Positions 35,205 through 47,490 of a DNA stretch of 64,000 bases are shown here, piece after piece. The translations under genes and the position numbers were made by a program. The stretch is from Dama dama (Eukaryota > Chordata > Mammalia > Artiodactyla > Cervidae), in assembly GCF_033118175.1 (NCBI RefSeq), contig NC_083710.1, forward strand, positions 42,997,501 to 43,061,500, written 5' to 3'. Position 1 is the first letter of the stretch. Each line of letters begins with the position of its first letter. The notes beneath the pieces are model-generated. The model did no database searches. It was given only the letters and a program-made list of their open reading frames with translations, and was not told the DNA's origin.

Positions 35205-36055
35205 GTAAAATTGCCTGAAAATATGAAAGAAGTGTGTTCAAATATTGATTACTTGTTGGTTGTTTTGTTTGCAAATGTTTTCTCCCATCTTGAGGGTTGT
35301 CTTTTCAGTTTGTTTATGGTTTCTTTTGCTGTGCGAAAGCTTTTAAGTATAATTTGGTCCCATTTGTTTATTTTTGTTTTTATTTTCATTACTCTAGGAG
35401 GTGGGTCAAAAAGATCTCCCTGCAATTTATGTCAAAGAGTGTTCTGCATATGATTTCCTCTAAGAGTTTTATAGTGTCTGGCCTTACATTTAGGTCTTTA
35501 GTCCATTTTGAGTTTGCTTTTGTGTATGGTATTAGGTATTGTTCTAATTTCATTCTTTTACAAGTAGCTGTCCAGTTTTCCCAGCATCATTTATTGAAGA
35601 AACTATCTTTTCTCCATTGCATATTCTTACCTCCTTTGTCATAGATTAGGCGACCATAGATGCAGGGGTTTATCTCTGAGCTTTCTATGCCAGTTTTCTA
35701 TCAATATTCCATTGATCTATATTTCTGTTTTTGTGCCAGTACCATGCTGTCTTGATTACTATAGCTTTATAGTACAGCCTGAAATCAGAGAGCCTGATTC
35801 CTCTAGCTCCATTTTTCTTTCTCAAGATTGTTTTGGCTATTCAAGGCCTTTTTTGTTTCCATACAAATTATGCAATTTTTATTCTAATTCTGTGGAAAAT
35901 GTCATTAGCAATTTGATAGGGGTCGCACTGAATTTGGAGATTGTTTTGTGTATATAGTTATTTTCACATTATTGATTCTTCCAATCCAAGAACATGATAT
36001 GTCTCTCCGTCTGTCTTTGTCATCTTTGATTTCTTTCATCAGTATTCTATAATCT
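35205..36055 (-). mobile_element. Older L1 ORF2 segment, inverted half
   Basis: L1 ORF2 in antisense, recognisable from CAGCATCATTTATTGAAGA, TTCCATTGATCTATATTTC and TACCATGCTGTCTTGATTAC. Many frameshifts. It is the 5' half of a 5'-inverted L1 whose sense half starts at 36056. Confidence 0.88.
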
Positions 36056-36738
36056 CTAAAATATGCAAACAACTCATGCTGTTTAATATTTAAAAAATAA
36101 ACAACCTAGTTAAAAAGGGGGTGGAAGATCTAAATAGACATTTTTCGGAGGATGACATGCAAATGGCTAACAAGCACATGAAAAGATACTCAACATCACT
36201 AATTATTAGAGAAATGCAAATAAAAACTACAGTGAGGTATCATGTCAAACTGGTCAGAATGTCCATCATCACAAAAATGTACAAACAGTAAACACTGGAG
36301 AGGATGTGGACAAAAGGGAGCCCTCCTGCACTGTTGGTGGGAAGGGAAATTGGTACCGCCACTACAGAGAATAATATGGAGGTTCTTCAAAAGCTAAAAA
36401 TAGAAGGAACATCTGAACCAGCAATCCCACTGCTTGCTCAAAGAAAAGAAGAGAAAATTATATACCCAAAGAAAATTATAATTCAAAAAGATACTTGTAC
36501 TCCAGTATTCACGGAAACACTATTTACAATAGACGGGACATGGAAACAGTCTAAACGGCCATCAACAGAAGAGTAGATAAAGATGATGAGGTACACAGAT
36601 ACAGTGGAAAGTTAGCCATTAAAATGGAATGAAATAATGCCCTTTGCAGTTAATGTGGATGGACCTAGAGATTGTCATATTGAGTGAAGTAAGTCAGACA
36701 GAGAAAATTAAACACCGTGTAATATCACTTATATGTGG

Positions 36739-36962
36739 GTTTTCCCAGAGGGTGCTAGTGTTAAAGAATCTGCTTGTCAATGCAGGAGACATAAGAGATA
36801 CAGGCTCAGTCCCTGGATCAGGAAGATTCCCTGGAGGAGGGCATGTTAACCCACTCCAGTATTCTCGCCTGGAGAATCCCATGGACAGAGGCCTGCTGGA
36901 CTATGGTCCAACAGGCTTGAAAGGGTCAGATACGACTGAACTGACTTAGCACAGCACAGCAC
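36739..36962 (+). mobile_element. Bov-tA SINE inside the older L1, 15-bp target-site duplication
   Basis: ATCACTTATATGTGG, part of the L1, is repeated exactly at 36724-36738 and 36963-36977. Between them lie a Bov-tA head (TTTTCCCAGAGGGTG), body (TTAACCCACTCCAG) and CAGCACAGCAC tail. The SINE is younger than the L1. Confidence 0.95.
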
Positions 36963-37089
36963 ATCACTTATATGTGGAATCTAGAAAAATGCTACAGATG
37001 AACTTATTCACAAAGCAGAAATAGAAACACAGATGTAGAGAACAAACTTATAGATACAAAAGTGGGGAGAAAGCGATGAATTGGGACAC

Positions 37090-37152
37090 TGGCATTGACA
37101 TATATATATTATATAATTACAATTATATATTGACATATATATATTTTAAACC
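37090..37152. repeat. AT-rich repeat with two ATTGACATATATATATT copies
   Basis: Two copies of the same 17-bp phrase about 40 bp apart in the L1 3' UTR, separated by TA-rich sequence. Confidence 0.75.
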
Positions 37153-37165
37153 ACTTATTTAAAAT

Positions 37166-39100
37166 AGATAACTAACAAAAACCTAAAAGAAAAGAAAAGA
37201 AAGGAATACACAAACAAGGAGGACATCCGGAAGAAAAATTATATGACTGGTATACCAATGTCCAAACAATTTTACATATTAAACATTTTAAAGAAGCCAT
37301 GTAACTGAAAAGTCTTAAAATAAGAAACTATCTAAAGGGAGAAAAATCATTACTAATGTATTTAACTGCTTATGGTGACAAATCTACTCAGATATCTGAC
37401 TTCAAATGACCAATAAATTCACATTTAATGCTTTTTTGAAATAAATGACAAAAAGTTTGGTTGTGAGGTTTTCCTTTCTTATTCAATTTCTATTACCAGT
37501 AGTAGTTTTAAGGTTGTGTAGTACAAATATATTAGTGAAGCTTTATAGAAATATATCTAGTCATTTATTAATCATATTTTATTATTGCTTATTATGTTTA
37601 TAATTAAAATTTAAAGCAATTCATAGAAGTATTAAAGTAATTCTTGAAAATAGAACTGAAGATAGTAGTAAAAAAAATCAAAATTTAACAAGCTGGTATT
37701 CATAAACGAAACTGAAAAATCAAGTTAATGTATGAATCGACTTTTTATGAGGACTTGGCAATATGTTGGTTTAGCTATAGCTGTAAATGTACCACCATTT
37801 CCTATAGCCTTTGATAGGAAATAAAAATTAAGAACTAAGAACTTAAAAATGAATCTTATTTCTTGAAGAAAGTTTTAACTGAGCATTTCCCTTTCCTTGG
37901 CTGAAACTGCAGAATTGAGATAACTCTGAAACCTGACACTTTGATATGAGTTCTAGCGCCAGGAGCATGAGTGTCCTTCACTTTGATCTTTACTTCCAGT
38001 AACTAACTTTAAGTGACACTTATTACCCCTCACCAGCTCTTCCCCAAAGCTCCCTGTCTTTCACTAGTTGTGAATGAGGACTCTGACTGATGGCATCACA
38101 TATCTGCTGAGTAACAATTTGTTTTGAATGTGCAGTTTCAGGATCTTTTACTAATTAAAATTGCTTTACCACTGAGAAGTCTCCTGAGGTTTACCCTTGT
38201 TTATCTGGGTTAGACTATGAAATTATCCTTGAGCCAACTCTAGGATCATAATTTGTTGCTAATTCAAATGAAAAACTTGGAAATAAATTGATAAAATTGG
38301 CCTCAATTTTATCCACAAACACAATTAGCTTCATCATAAACCAAATAAATACATGCACAGATACACAAACTGATGCCTGAAGGCAAACTCTCTCTGTGGG
38401 CCAGTGGAGCTATATGACTAACTTGCAGATATGCTATTTATAGAGAGAGAAGAGTAGACTTTGGGCAAACTAAATTTTCTGGTTGATTTATAATTATAAC
38501 CATATAGTTCTAAAGTTCCAATAGCATAGCTCTTTGACATGAACATGTACACCCTTTAGGGTATAATCACTCAAAACCAACCAGTGAAATATCTCAGGCT
38601 TCCTTTCTCACATTAAGTTAATGCTATGATAGCATGTTGATAAATTATTGTTCATATGTGTGCTTTGTGAGTGTCTGTGTTTGGGGAGAGGGGTAGAATG
38701 AGACTGGGAAGACTTCTAGAAACTTTGATTCTTTCAGTGTAGTCAGAAACTTTGAGACCAAATATCAAGTATATGAAAGATGAGATCCAATCGAACTAGT
38801 AAAATAAATGATTTAAGGCAGCAATATGGAAAACAAGACTTAAATGTCAATGAATGAAACAGGTCTTCTAATTTACATAGATTCTCCAGGATATTTTGTA
38901 TTCAGTGTTCAGCAAAGGTCCTGGCATGCAGAAGACCCTCAGACATGTGCAAGAGGGTAAGTGCGAAAGGATGGATGGGCAGATGAAGGATCAGGGTGTG
39001 AAGGAAGAAGTTGGTATAGGGCTCTGGTCTGTCTCCAACTCGATCTAAGTCAAGGACAAATAATGGAAGGCAACGAAGTAAAAACTACATAATTCAGTTG
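37166..39100. other. Mostly unique AT-rich intron
   Basis: No genes or young repeats. A weak L2-like phrase (GGTCCTGGCATGCAGAAG) lies near 38918-38936. Confidence 0.45.
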
Positions 39101-39252
39101 TTTTTTTTTTTTTTTTTCAAGCAAAAATTTATTTCTCATGGTTTTGGAGTCTGGAAAGTCCAAGATCAGGGTGCCAGCATGATTGGTATTTGTATTTGCC
39201 AGGCTATCATAACAAAATGTCACAGAGTGGGTGACTTCAGCAACAGAAATTA
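39101..39252 (-). mobile_element. Probable retroposed MLT1 (MaLR) LTR transcript with poly(A)
   Basis: On the minus strand, MLT1 sequence from after the poly(A) signal (CTGAAGTCACCCACTCTG, TTTTGTTATGATAGCC) comes first. Next is MLT1 sequence from before it (GATCTTGGACTTTCCAG), then AAATAAATTTTTGCTTG and a 17-nt A run. The normal LTR order is swapped, and the end falls where polyadenylation would. ATAATTCA at 39089-39096 and 39253-39260 may be a duplication. Confidence 0.6.
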
Positions 39253-39260
39253 ATAATTCA

Positions 39261-41368
39261 TAATTCATTTTTGAAACATGGTGTGTTATGCAAGAATTAA
39301 GGAAAACTAGTGGCTAAGATTTTGCAACTAATTTTGAATTAAAACACTTCTAGCTTAGATTTCAAGTTGTCCTATTGTTTTCTATAACTATAGAATATTG
39401 AGTTCACTTATAATTAAAACAATAAGTATTGAGGTTACATATTTATTGAGACATAATTAAATATCTTTTTCCCTCAACTTCTTGAGAAACTAGTCCCCAC
39501 TGGAGAATCTTAACAGCCTTATCCTAAATGATGTAAAAGGAGGGAAACAGATATACAAGTAAATTGTCCTAGTCTTGGTTAGATTATAGATATTTACTGA
39601 CTTGTGATATTTCATAAATTTTGGTGGATTTTTCATTTATGTTACTTAGGAGATTGATATCTTGGGATATTTAAAATTAAAACATGTATTTATCCAAAGC
39701 AAAAACAGAAACCAAAAGGTAAACAAAGCAACAGCAAAGAAAAAAAAAAAGCAACAGAAAACTCTTTAACCATTGCTATTATTCTGTAGCTTTAAAGGCA
39801 GAAATATCCTTCCAAATGTCAAGGAAAGAAATCTGGGTAGAACCTGACAGCATGAGAGAAAAATGCTGCTGAATTAGCACTCTCTGAGAGGGCCTTGGGG
39901 AATAGAGCATATATTATCATCTTTGATAGTCAGTGACAAAAAGAAATTTGAGAAATGAAGATGAAAGTTTTCATAGATATGCAAGTATATTTACTAAAAT
40001 ATAAAAATGGCCTATATCCTAAAATACATAAATTATTTGAAAGAGAATAAATGGTTATATATATGAATTTATCTGTAAACACCTTGGCATCACCGACCTA
40101 TAAATTATTACTGTATTTTCTGACACATAAATTGAATGCGTAGACAGAATCCAGACATGAAAATCAGTTAGTTTTTAAGTGTTTGCCCTAATAACTTGTC
40201 TTTTTCAAATATTAGGTTCGCCCTGGTTTATTCTGTAATTCATTATTTCCTATTGCGAATTAGAGATATGCACAAGCCTTGAAGTTCCCAGAGAATCCTT
40301 TTTGGTATTGCCTGATCTAAAACGAGGCATATGTTAAAGCTTCCTGCACAAGGCCAGACTCTGGTCATGCTCTGCACCCCATGGTGCTCATTCGAGTGAA
40401 GAGCCATCTTTGAACACAATTGGAGCTTCTTGCTTAGCTGAGCACCATGGAGCTTGGAGCAAGATAAAAAAAGAATCACAGACTTTCAACTGTAATTCTG
40501 CTAGCAGGACACACTGAATCCATCCAACTGGACCCTTCTGGGATAACTTCACTTGCCTCTTCACTACATAGAAAATACAATCTAGTCTAATTGGCCAACA
40601 GTAATTTCCATTAAAAATGAGAAAATTGTTTCTAAACATGATCAAGATTTTTTTATTGAAATTCTCTCCTGAATAATTTGTCCATATGCATACATAATTC
40701 TGCCGTTTACAGTCTGTACAATTTTATCTGTGTTGGCATAAGGATAAATAAGAAATTCATTTTATGGTGAAGCCACGAAAATAACTTATAGCAATTTCAT
40801 CAGGTCAACAGTGTCCACGGGCGTTTGTTATGACTTCTTGGAAAACTGAAAGTTGAGTCCTACAACCAGTAATTTTCAGGTCCCTTCCTAAATAGGTTCT
40901 TAGTATTTTTCTTTTTTTCAAAATAAATATTCAAATATCTCACCTAATGCTTACCAAGTGAGAAAGAAATTGACAAGTTTTTCAAGTGATTCTGATATGC
41001 AATTAAGTTTGGGGACCACTGCTCTAGATGATATTATGACTCCTAAAAATTCCCATAAAGTTCAAGAAAGTTCCCATAAAGTTTAATTTCTAAATGGACA
41101 AATATGGCATATTATTCTTGAAACTATGATCTATATTCCCCATGGAAAACAGTATACTTAGAGAGGCAGGCATATGTACAAACACTTCAGCTTTCTCGTG
41201 TGCACACTATCCAATGTGTCTCCTATCCACCATTTCTTCTATATCCTTACTTTCACTACCTGTTCTAAACATGTACACTTTTTACACTGTTTTATAAAAT
41301 CTTGGAGTATTTATAAGGCTTCCTCCTATCCCTGCCACCCCAGTCCTGGTCTCTCTGTCTCCTAAAAT
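39261..41368. other. Unique AT-rich intron
   Basis: No repeat family recognised. A short local duplication of TTCCCATAAAGTT lies at about 41050-41084. Minus-strand frames at 40243-40645 show no domain. Confidence 0.45.
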
Positions 41369-41399
41369 GTAAAAACAAACAAACAAACAAAAAAAAAAC
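41369..41399. repeat. (AAAC)n and A run
   Basis: About four AAAC units followed by A10. Confidence 0.85.
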
Positions 41400-41639
41400 T
41401 TCCTAAGTTATAAGTAAAATATACAATATCTGCAGTTAAAGTGAGTCTTCCCACACAAGCTTCCAAGTCCTTAGTGGAAAACTCCAGCCAACCAATCCAT
41501 TTTGTTTGCCTATGTATTAGTTTCCTGAACCAACATTATCTTTCTGCCCAAACAGAAAGCTAATTACTTCCCTAATGATGTTTCATACTTTACCATTTCT
41601 GTTTTTTTCTTCCCCCTTACTGTTCTCTGGTCAGATTAG

Positions 41640-41895
41640 GTCCACTTACATTGTACAACTTTCTGCCCAAGTCCTGCTAGCTCATTAAGATCCTTATCAA
41701 ATTTTACCTCTACAAAGAAGACTTCCTTGATGACCCCAGTGCACATCATTTCTGCCATTTAAGAACTCTTTTTGTTCTGTTGTGGCTATTGTTATTTTTT
41801 AATGTGCCTCTGGGACACTTGGCACATTCTGATTATTATTTAAGTGGTTATGTTATGTCTAGTACTGAACTTTACATGTGCTTTCCCCTTGTACA
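41640..41895 (+). mobile_element. L2 LINE 3' region
   Basis: Follows the L2 pattern: AAATTTTACCTCTACAAAG, GACTTCCTTGATGACC, then a TTGGCACATTCTGATTATT-like stretch. Strongly decayed. Confidence 0.55.
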
Positions 41896-42149
41896 TGTTC
41901 AGTATAATTTTAAATTGAATTATTGATAGAAATCCATTTAAGGTAACACTTGTACCATTCACAGAGGAGTAAAAGCATGCTGGCAGGATTGATTTACTCA
42001 TGGCTTTGAGAGATATTAGATTAGGTTAGGGAAGTATTCCCTACTAGGGATGAGTAATGAAGTGCTGTTTCAAAGCCATTCACTAAAGAAGGACATGGAC
42101 TACACCCAAATAACATCCAATAATCAAGTTGAAGCTTTTTCCTTTAGGT

Positions 42150-42610
42150 CCATATTTGGAACCTTGGGTCTAGACCTTGGATTCCAATGTGTAGAACCAA
42201 GGAAGTTATGGTCAAATTAGAGGCCCGAAGCAAGTGTACAAATAAGACTGCAACTGAATCCAAAGCTAAGTACTGAGTGCTGGGCTATGTGTGAGTGCAG
42301 AAGCTGTGACCAGAAGCCAGGCTGAGTCAAAAACCAAGGGCTGATAGCCATGGCAACGGGGGCTCATCCAAAGTCAGAGTAGGAAAAGAGAGCCGGTCAA
42401 ACGTCGAACAGGCTGTGATCAGGGCAGAGAGGTGCGGGCCAGGGAGCCAGATGAGGAGGAAGCCAGGGAACATTCTACATTGCACAGGCGGCAAGGGAAG
42501 TTCCCAGCCGAGTCCAGATGGGATTCTGCTGGATATCTGTTCAAGGGTCCAGCTGGCTCAGGGTCCCATTTGCTCCTCATGCCCAGATTCTTCCAATTGG
42601 CTTCTGATAG
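42150..42610. other. GC-richer unclassified patch
   Basis: Markedly higher GC than its flanks, purine-rich on +, with no domain in the 66- and 137-codon frames that cross it. It may be an ancient LTR or DNA element. No splice-flanked open frame was convincing. Confidence 0.4.
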
Positions 42611-45600
42611 TCTAAGTTTTCTATCTTTTGAAAGCTCTCAAAGCAGCCTCATAAAGCTATTTTGCCAGAAGCTCTGTAAGGTGACCCCATTTGTAGAAAA
42701 TGCCAGAAGTAAGTTAAAAGATAGGTTTTTCTTTTTAAACTACCTAGAAAAATGTAATATATCTTTCTGTAATATAATGAAAGAATTCAAGAATTTTCAC
42801 CATGCTAGCCAGGCAGATTCCAGAATGAGCTTCCTGGAAAATTAGTCTGCAGTGTGTCAGATTCTCCAGAAAAACACCAATTTATCTATTACTAGTAATA
42901 ATGGTGATCAGTTTCCTATTGAAAATAGACTGCATTGTGAGAGTCGGAGATTTTCACCTTGCATTAATTGCTTCCTAGTAATGATTACAATTTACTGATA
43001 CTTGCTTTGATTTGCTCTATTGCAAGTATTAGCAAAAATATTTGAATAATGAAATATTAGTTTTATTTTTTACACAAACCTATAGGATGGATTGTTATTA
43101 CCATCTTCCTTTGTATACCTGTGAACTAAATAAGAGGAAATGGAATACAAAGAAAAGAAACAAACTATAATGCTGGCCTCAGACTCAAAATATAAATCAT
43201 CTGTTTAGCACATCAAGCTTTAGAAATAGTAGGGGAGACTCTCAGCACATTTTATCTATAAAAGTCAGCAGAGTAAGCTGAGGAAAGAAAGGGTAAGAAA
43301 AAATCTGGCAAAATGGATCTAACCGTTGACGGGCACAAGATGCTGGTGATGATTTTGTAATGAAAAAGGGGAGGAGGGTGGATGAGGAGGAAGGGAGGAA
43401 ATTGGGAGCATGGTTTCTTGTGAGTGTTCTTTACAAGCTGTAAAACACTCACAATGTAACAGTTTATTACTTGTAACAGTTTAGTTATTCCCAAATATTG
43501 GATGTTTTATAAAACGTCCACAACAGTTGAAGTATAAATATACTGAAATAAAATTTTGCTTTACAAAATGCTCTTAAATTTTGTTTCTTTGTTCTTTTCT
43601 CAGTATCTTTTGATAAGTTAATGAAATCTCTCCAGCAAATTGTAAACCCGCTACTTGACTGGAGTTTACAGGAATCGACTCTGAAGTTTGGAATATACGT
43701 CCATGGATTCAGTGGAGTTAGGGATCATAGGTTAGGGACACCACATTTATAATATTATATTACTTAATAGTTTTTATCCTCATTTTGAATTATGAAAGTC
43801 TAAGGTCTGTCTGCCCCTATGGATGGGCAAGTTCCAGTTTGTTTTTGTTGCTATAGAGGGGCACCATTATGTCTTCCTAACTACTTTATTGCTAATGAAT
43901 ATTCCTGACAAATAGAATCCAGGGCATTATATATTATTACATGTTACCAATATAATTTGAAGGCAAGATGTATTTAACTTCACAACTAAATGAATCTTAA
44001 TAATGTCTGTCTATGTAGTATTAACTAAATATTGGGAAAAACCTGCAAATGTGGTCATGATACATAGTTTTAAATAACCGTAGTTTAAGCTTGTTCTAAA
44101 GATTTATAGCCAATAACAAATACAAAGACTTATGTATTTCTTTGTACATCTAATTTTACAGTGGAATAAGCACAATGAATAAAATCCACTGAATGATTTG
44201 AAACAATATGAGTTTCAGGAGGTTGGAAATTAAATTGCTTATTTGTTTCTCTGTCTCTGTAGATTTTGGAGTTATAATTTCCAGCAGCCCATATTCAATA
44301 AAGCAGATTAGGGTGATTATTTTTTTTTCTGCTTCTTCTTTTAGAATAGTTTGAAAAGGAGAGTGATAACTAAATAACAAGATCATTGGCAACCCTGTTA
44401 TACAACTAAAAGCACAATATTTTTGGCAGCTTATGTGGTGACATTTTTTTCTGAGTTTGTCTAACCACTTTTTCCGCTCATCTCTCTTGTCCTCTTCCAA
44501 ATCCTACATGTTTTCCTTGTGCTTTTTCATCCACATACTTGGTGGCAATTGACCCACAACTGCTCTATGTTGAAGAACCTTGAATCCAGAAACAAAATGG
44601 TATTTCTTTGATTTCTGTCATCCAAGGTATATCCATTCTCTTAAAAACATGCAGTGTAAGTAGCCTATTTGTTTGAATTAGGTAATTATTAGTGAGATAT
44701 GAATTTCTTGATGAAATGTAAATGGTGTTATGGAGCAATGATGGAAAAAAGCTCTAAAAGAATTTCCAGAGCATCTGTCTTCCACCTCATTATTGAAAAT
44801 TACTTCTTTTCTGAAGAATCATCCTCCTTCCCTCCTTTCTTTTCAAAAATATTTCTTGAGCATCTACTCATTGCCAATGAAGAAACACTTTTTTCTCAGA
44901 TTTTTAAAAAGTGTAATGTATTTAACAGGTTTTAGCCTTATGGTTTCATATTTGTTTTTAGTAAATTCTGCCTCACTCATTTCAGATTACTATTTAATAA
45001 TCATTAGGGAACTATTTCACTTATGACTTTTGGTAATGATTGATTGATTTCCTTTCATTTCATTTATTTGATTTTATGTCATTGAATATATTTCAGCTGT
45101 TTTGTAGCCAACAGTAAGAAAATAGAATATCTACTTGTACGTGTGTCCATCTAAGGCAACATCATGGACTTTGTTTTTAGTATTTCATCATGGGGGATAA
45201 AATTTAGTTAGTAAGTGGCCTGAAAAATAAAGAATAAAACATAAAGATAGCATTGCCAGTCTCAGTGTTCCCATCTCTCTGTATCTATTTGTTCTTTAAA
45301 AAAGTATCCAGCAGTAAATTTGCCACCTCTACAAACAAGAATAAAAACTCAGGTTGTTTTCACTCTGAAATTGAACCAGTTTCTCAGCCATTGTGTTTTA
45401 TGTCTGAATTGTCTAACTTAAATTGCATGTCCTTGGGGCAGAAAGGCCTTCTTTTTTTTTCCCCTTTTTTCTTTATTCTTTCTTTTTTCCCCCACAGAGC
45501 CAAGTATGCTGTCACTGTTCTACAAAACAGCAAATAATGAAGCCAATTGAAGATGTGTGAATTGTGCTGGGTTGACAGAAATGGAACCCGTGTTCTCAGA

Positions 45601-45984
45601 GGTGTTATAGCAGTATTTCCTAACAAGCAGGCTGAACCACTATCCAACACCTCAGAACCAAATAGTGATAGAGGATAAGAAAGTGGGAGGAAGGCAAAAA
45701 TCCAGAAGACCACAAGGTATAAGAAAATCTGTATTTTGAGTGAATTATCAGCTGCTTGAGCTGACACCCCTCATGAAATGAACAAAGACAATGAAATGTC
45801 TTTTAACCATCAGGCATATTTCATACAAGTCACTCTTCTTTAACATATATTGAAAACAACAACAACAAAAACTTACCTAAAAAGTTTTTGCTCATACGTG
45901 TAATGTATCGGTGAGAACACTAAATATGGAGAATCATGTTTATTCAAGAGTTTTCACTTGGTGTCTCCTAAAAACAACCGGAGT
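42611..45984. other. Mostly unique AT-rich intron
   Basis: Only weak ancient matches: a MIR-like patch near 43080-43140 and an antisense L2 end near 44850-44890. Open frames at 44156-44500 and 45384-45767 (both minus) have no recognisable domain. Confidence 0.45.
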
Positions 45985-46256
45985 GCACCTCCACTGAGAG
46001 GATTTCCTTGACCACATCTAAAGCAGCCTCATCCTCAGATTTTCCCTACCATCACTCTCCCACTATCTCATATTATTTTCCTTCTACAGCTCATCCTATT
46101 TTGAAATGATTTATTTAGCATACTTTTTAAAAAAGTCTGTCACATTATTGGAATATAAATTCCATGAGAAGATTGGCTTGATTGGTCTTGTTTTACAAGT
46201 GCCTCTCAGAATGTTGGATTATGGGATGATTCAAATATTTTTTGAAAGATAAATAA
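45985..46256 (+). mobile_element. L2 LINE 3' end
   Basis: CTGAGAGGATTTCCTTGACC, TCCTTCTACAGCTCATC, AAATTCCATGAGAAGATTGG and a terminal GATAAATAAATTC follow the L2 3' end in order. Confidence 0.7.
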
Positions 46257-46725
46257 ATTCAGCTTCAAAATAAAATAATTTAAGTGATCAATTTACTTGA
46301 CTTAAGTAATTCATAATGAGATATTTTTACAAAATTTATGACACATTGTAGGTATTCATTAAAAGTATGTTGAAAGAAGAAAAGAATGAAGATTTAAGAT
46401 AGAAAGTTACATGAAAATCATTATCTTAATTATAGGTTGGAATCCAAAAGTTTAGCTGCAGCATCTTTCAAAATATGGAAACATTACCAATTTAGTCACA
46501 GGAATTGTGTTTAATATATGGTAGAGAGACAATAGGTTCTCAGTTAAGTGGGAAGAATGAGAAATGTATAAGGAAAGATTGAAATTATATGACACTAACT
46601 AAACGCGAAATATATTCTATCTAATTTTTGGCAGATTCCCTTCATTCATATATATCAAATATCAATCACTATCATTATTTCTGGAAAGTCCTGATTATAT
46701 AATTAATTTATATAATATCCATAGA

Positions 46726-47172
46726 TGACAATTAAAATTGTGTCCACCATCCCCAATAGAAATTCTAATCTATGGTACCTGTGAATATGACATTATTTAG
46801 AAGTAGAATCTTCCCTTGCAGATGATCAAGTTAGGACAATGTCATCAGGGTGGGCCCTAATCTAATATGAGTGTGATCTTATGAAAAGCGGAAATTCAGA
46901 CATAGAATCAGGCACATACATAGAGAAACACACAAAGGGAAAACTATATGGGGGCACAGAGAGAACACCAGGTACAAGTCAAGGAATTAATGGGGCTACC
47001 AGAAGCTCGGAAAGGTTAGAACAGGGTATCCTTCAGAGATCTCAGAGGACACTAATTCTGCAGACAGCTTGATGTCCAACTTCTAGCTTCCAGAACTAGG
47101 GACAACATATTTCAGCTGTTCAAAACATTCAGTTTTGGTTCTGTGTTATAGTAGCCCTAGCAAACTAATATA
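46726..47172 (+). mobile_element. MLT1-type MaLR solo LTR
   Basis: Collinear with MLT1: TTGTGTCCACC at the start, then TGACATTATTTAGAAGTAG, GGGTGGGCCCTAATCTAA, AAGTCAAGGAATTAATGG and CTTCTAGCTTCCAGAACT. The end is GTAGCCCTAGCAAACTAAT. The usual AATAAATTTCTG poly(A) signal is mutated here. Confidence 0.82.
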
Positions 47173-47398
47173 TCATACATATAAACTTTAAAGATTGGTA
47201 TCACTATGTAGGCCTATTATCTACATATTTAGATATTGGCTCAATTAACTTATTATGCTATACTATAGTCAATAGAATAATTTAAATTATGCAACTACAA
47301 TTAATTTACTACTTTAGCTAATTACACAATTACAATTAATTTGTCTCTGTCATTCTCTTATTTTCTTGATAAAAATTAGTTTAGGGTATCCTTCAATT

Positions 47399-47490
47399 TT
47401 TTCTTTTTTTTTTTTGCCATGTCATGTGGCATGTGGGATCAAACCTATGCTCTCTGAGTAGAAGCATGATCTTAGCCACCAGATGCCTAG
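47399..47490 (-). mobile_element. Degenerate CHR-type SINE, antisense
   Basis: T-run followed by GCCATGTCATGTGGCATGTG and ATCTTAGCCACCAG, as in antisense CHR elements. Confidence 0.6.

Larger units (their letters stand above)
36056..37165 (+). mobile_element. Older L1 ORF2 end and 3' UTR, sense half (split by a SINE)
   Basis: Continues L1 exactly where the inverted half stops (AAAATATGCAAACAACTCATG). It passes through GAGAAATGCAAATAAAAAC and CTGCACTGTTGGTGGGAA to the 3' UTR (AAATAGATAACTAACAAA). The decayed reading includes LFTIDGTWKQSKRPSTEE. A Bov-tA at 36739-36962 interrupts it. No clear outer duplication was found. Confidence 0.88.

Noticed and set aside
35297..35644. 115-codon plus-strand frame, hydrophobic
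   Set aside because: Antisense reading of L1 ORF2.
42432..42845. 137-codon plus-strand frame
   Set aside because: It crosses from the GC-rich patch into ordinary AT-rich DNA with no change in reading character and has no domain.
44156..44500. 114-codon minus-strand frame with a charged start and hydrophobic end
   Set aside because: No domain recognised, no splice context, AT-driven residue use; chance is the simplest explanation, though a conservation check would settle it.
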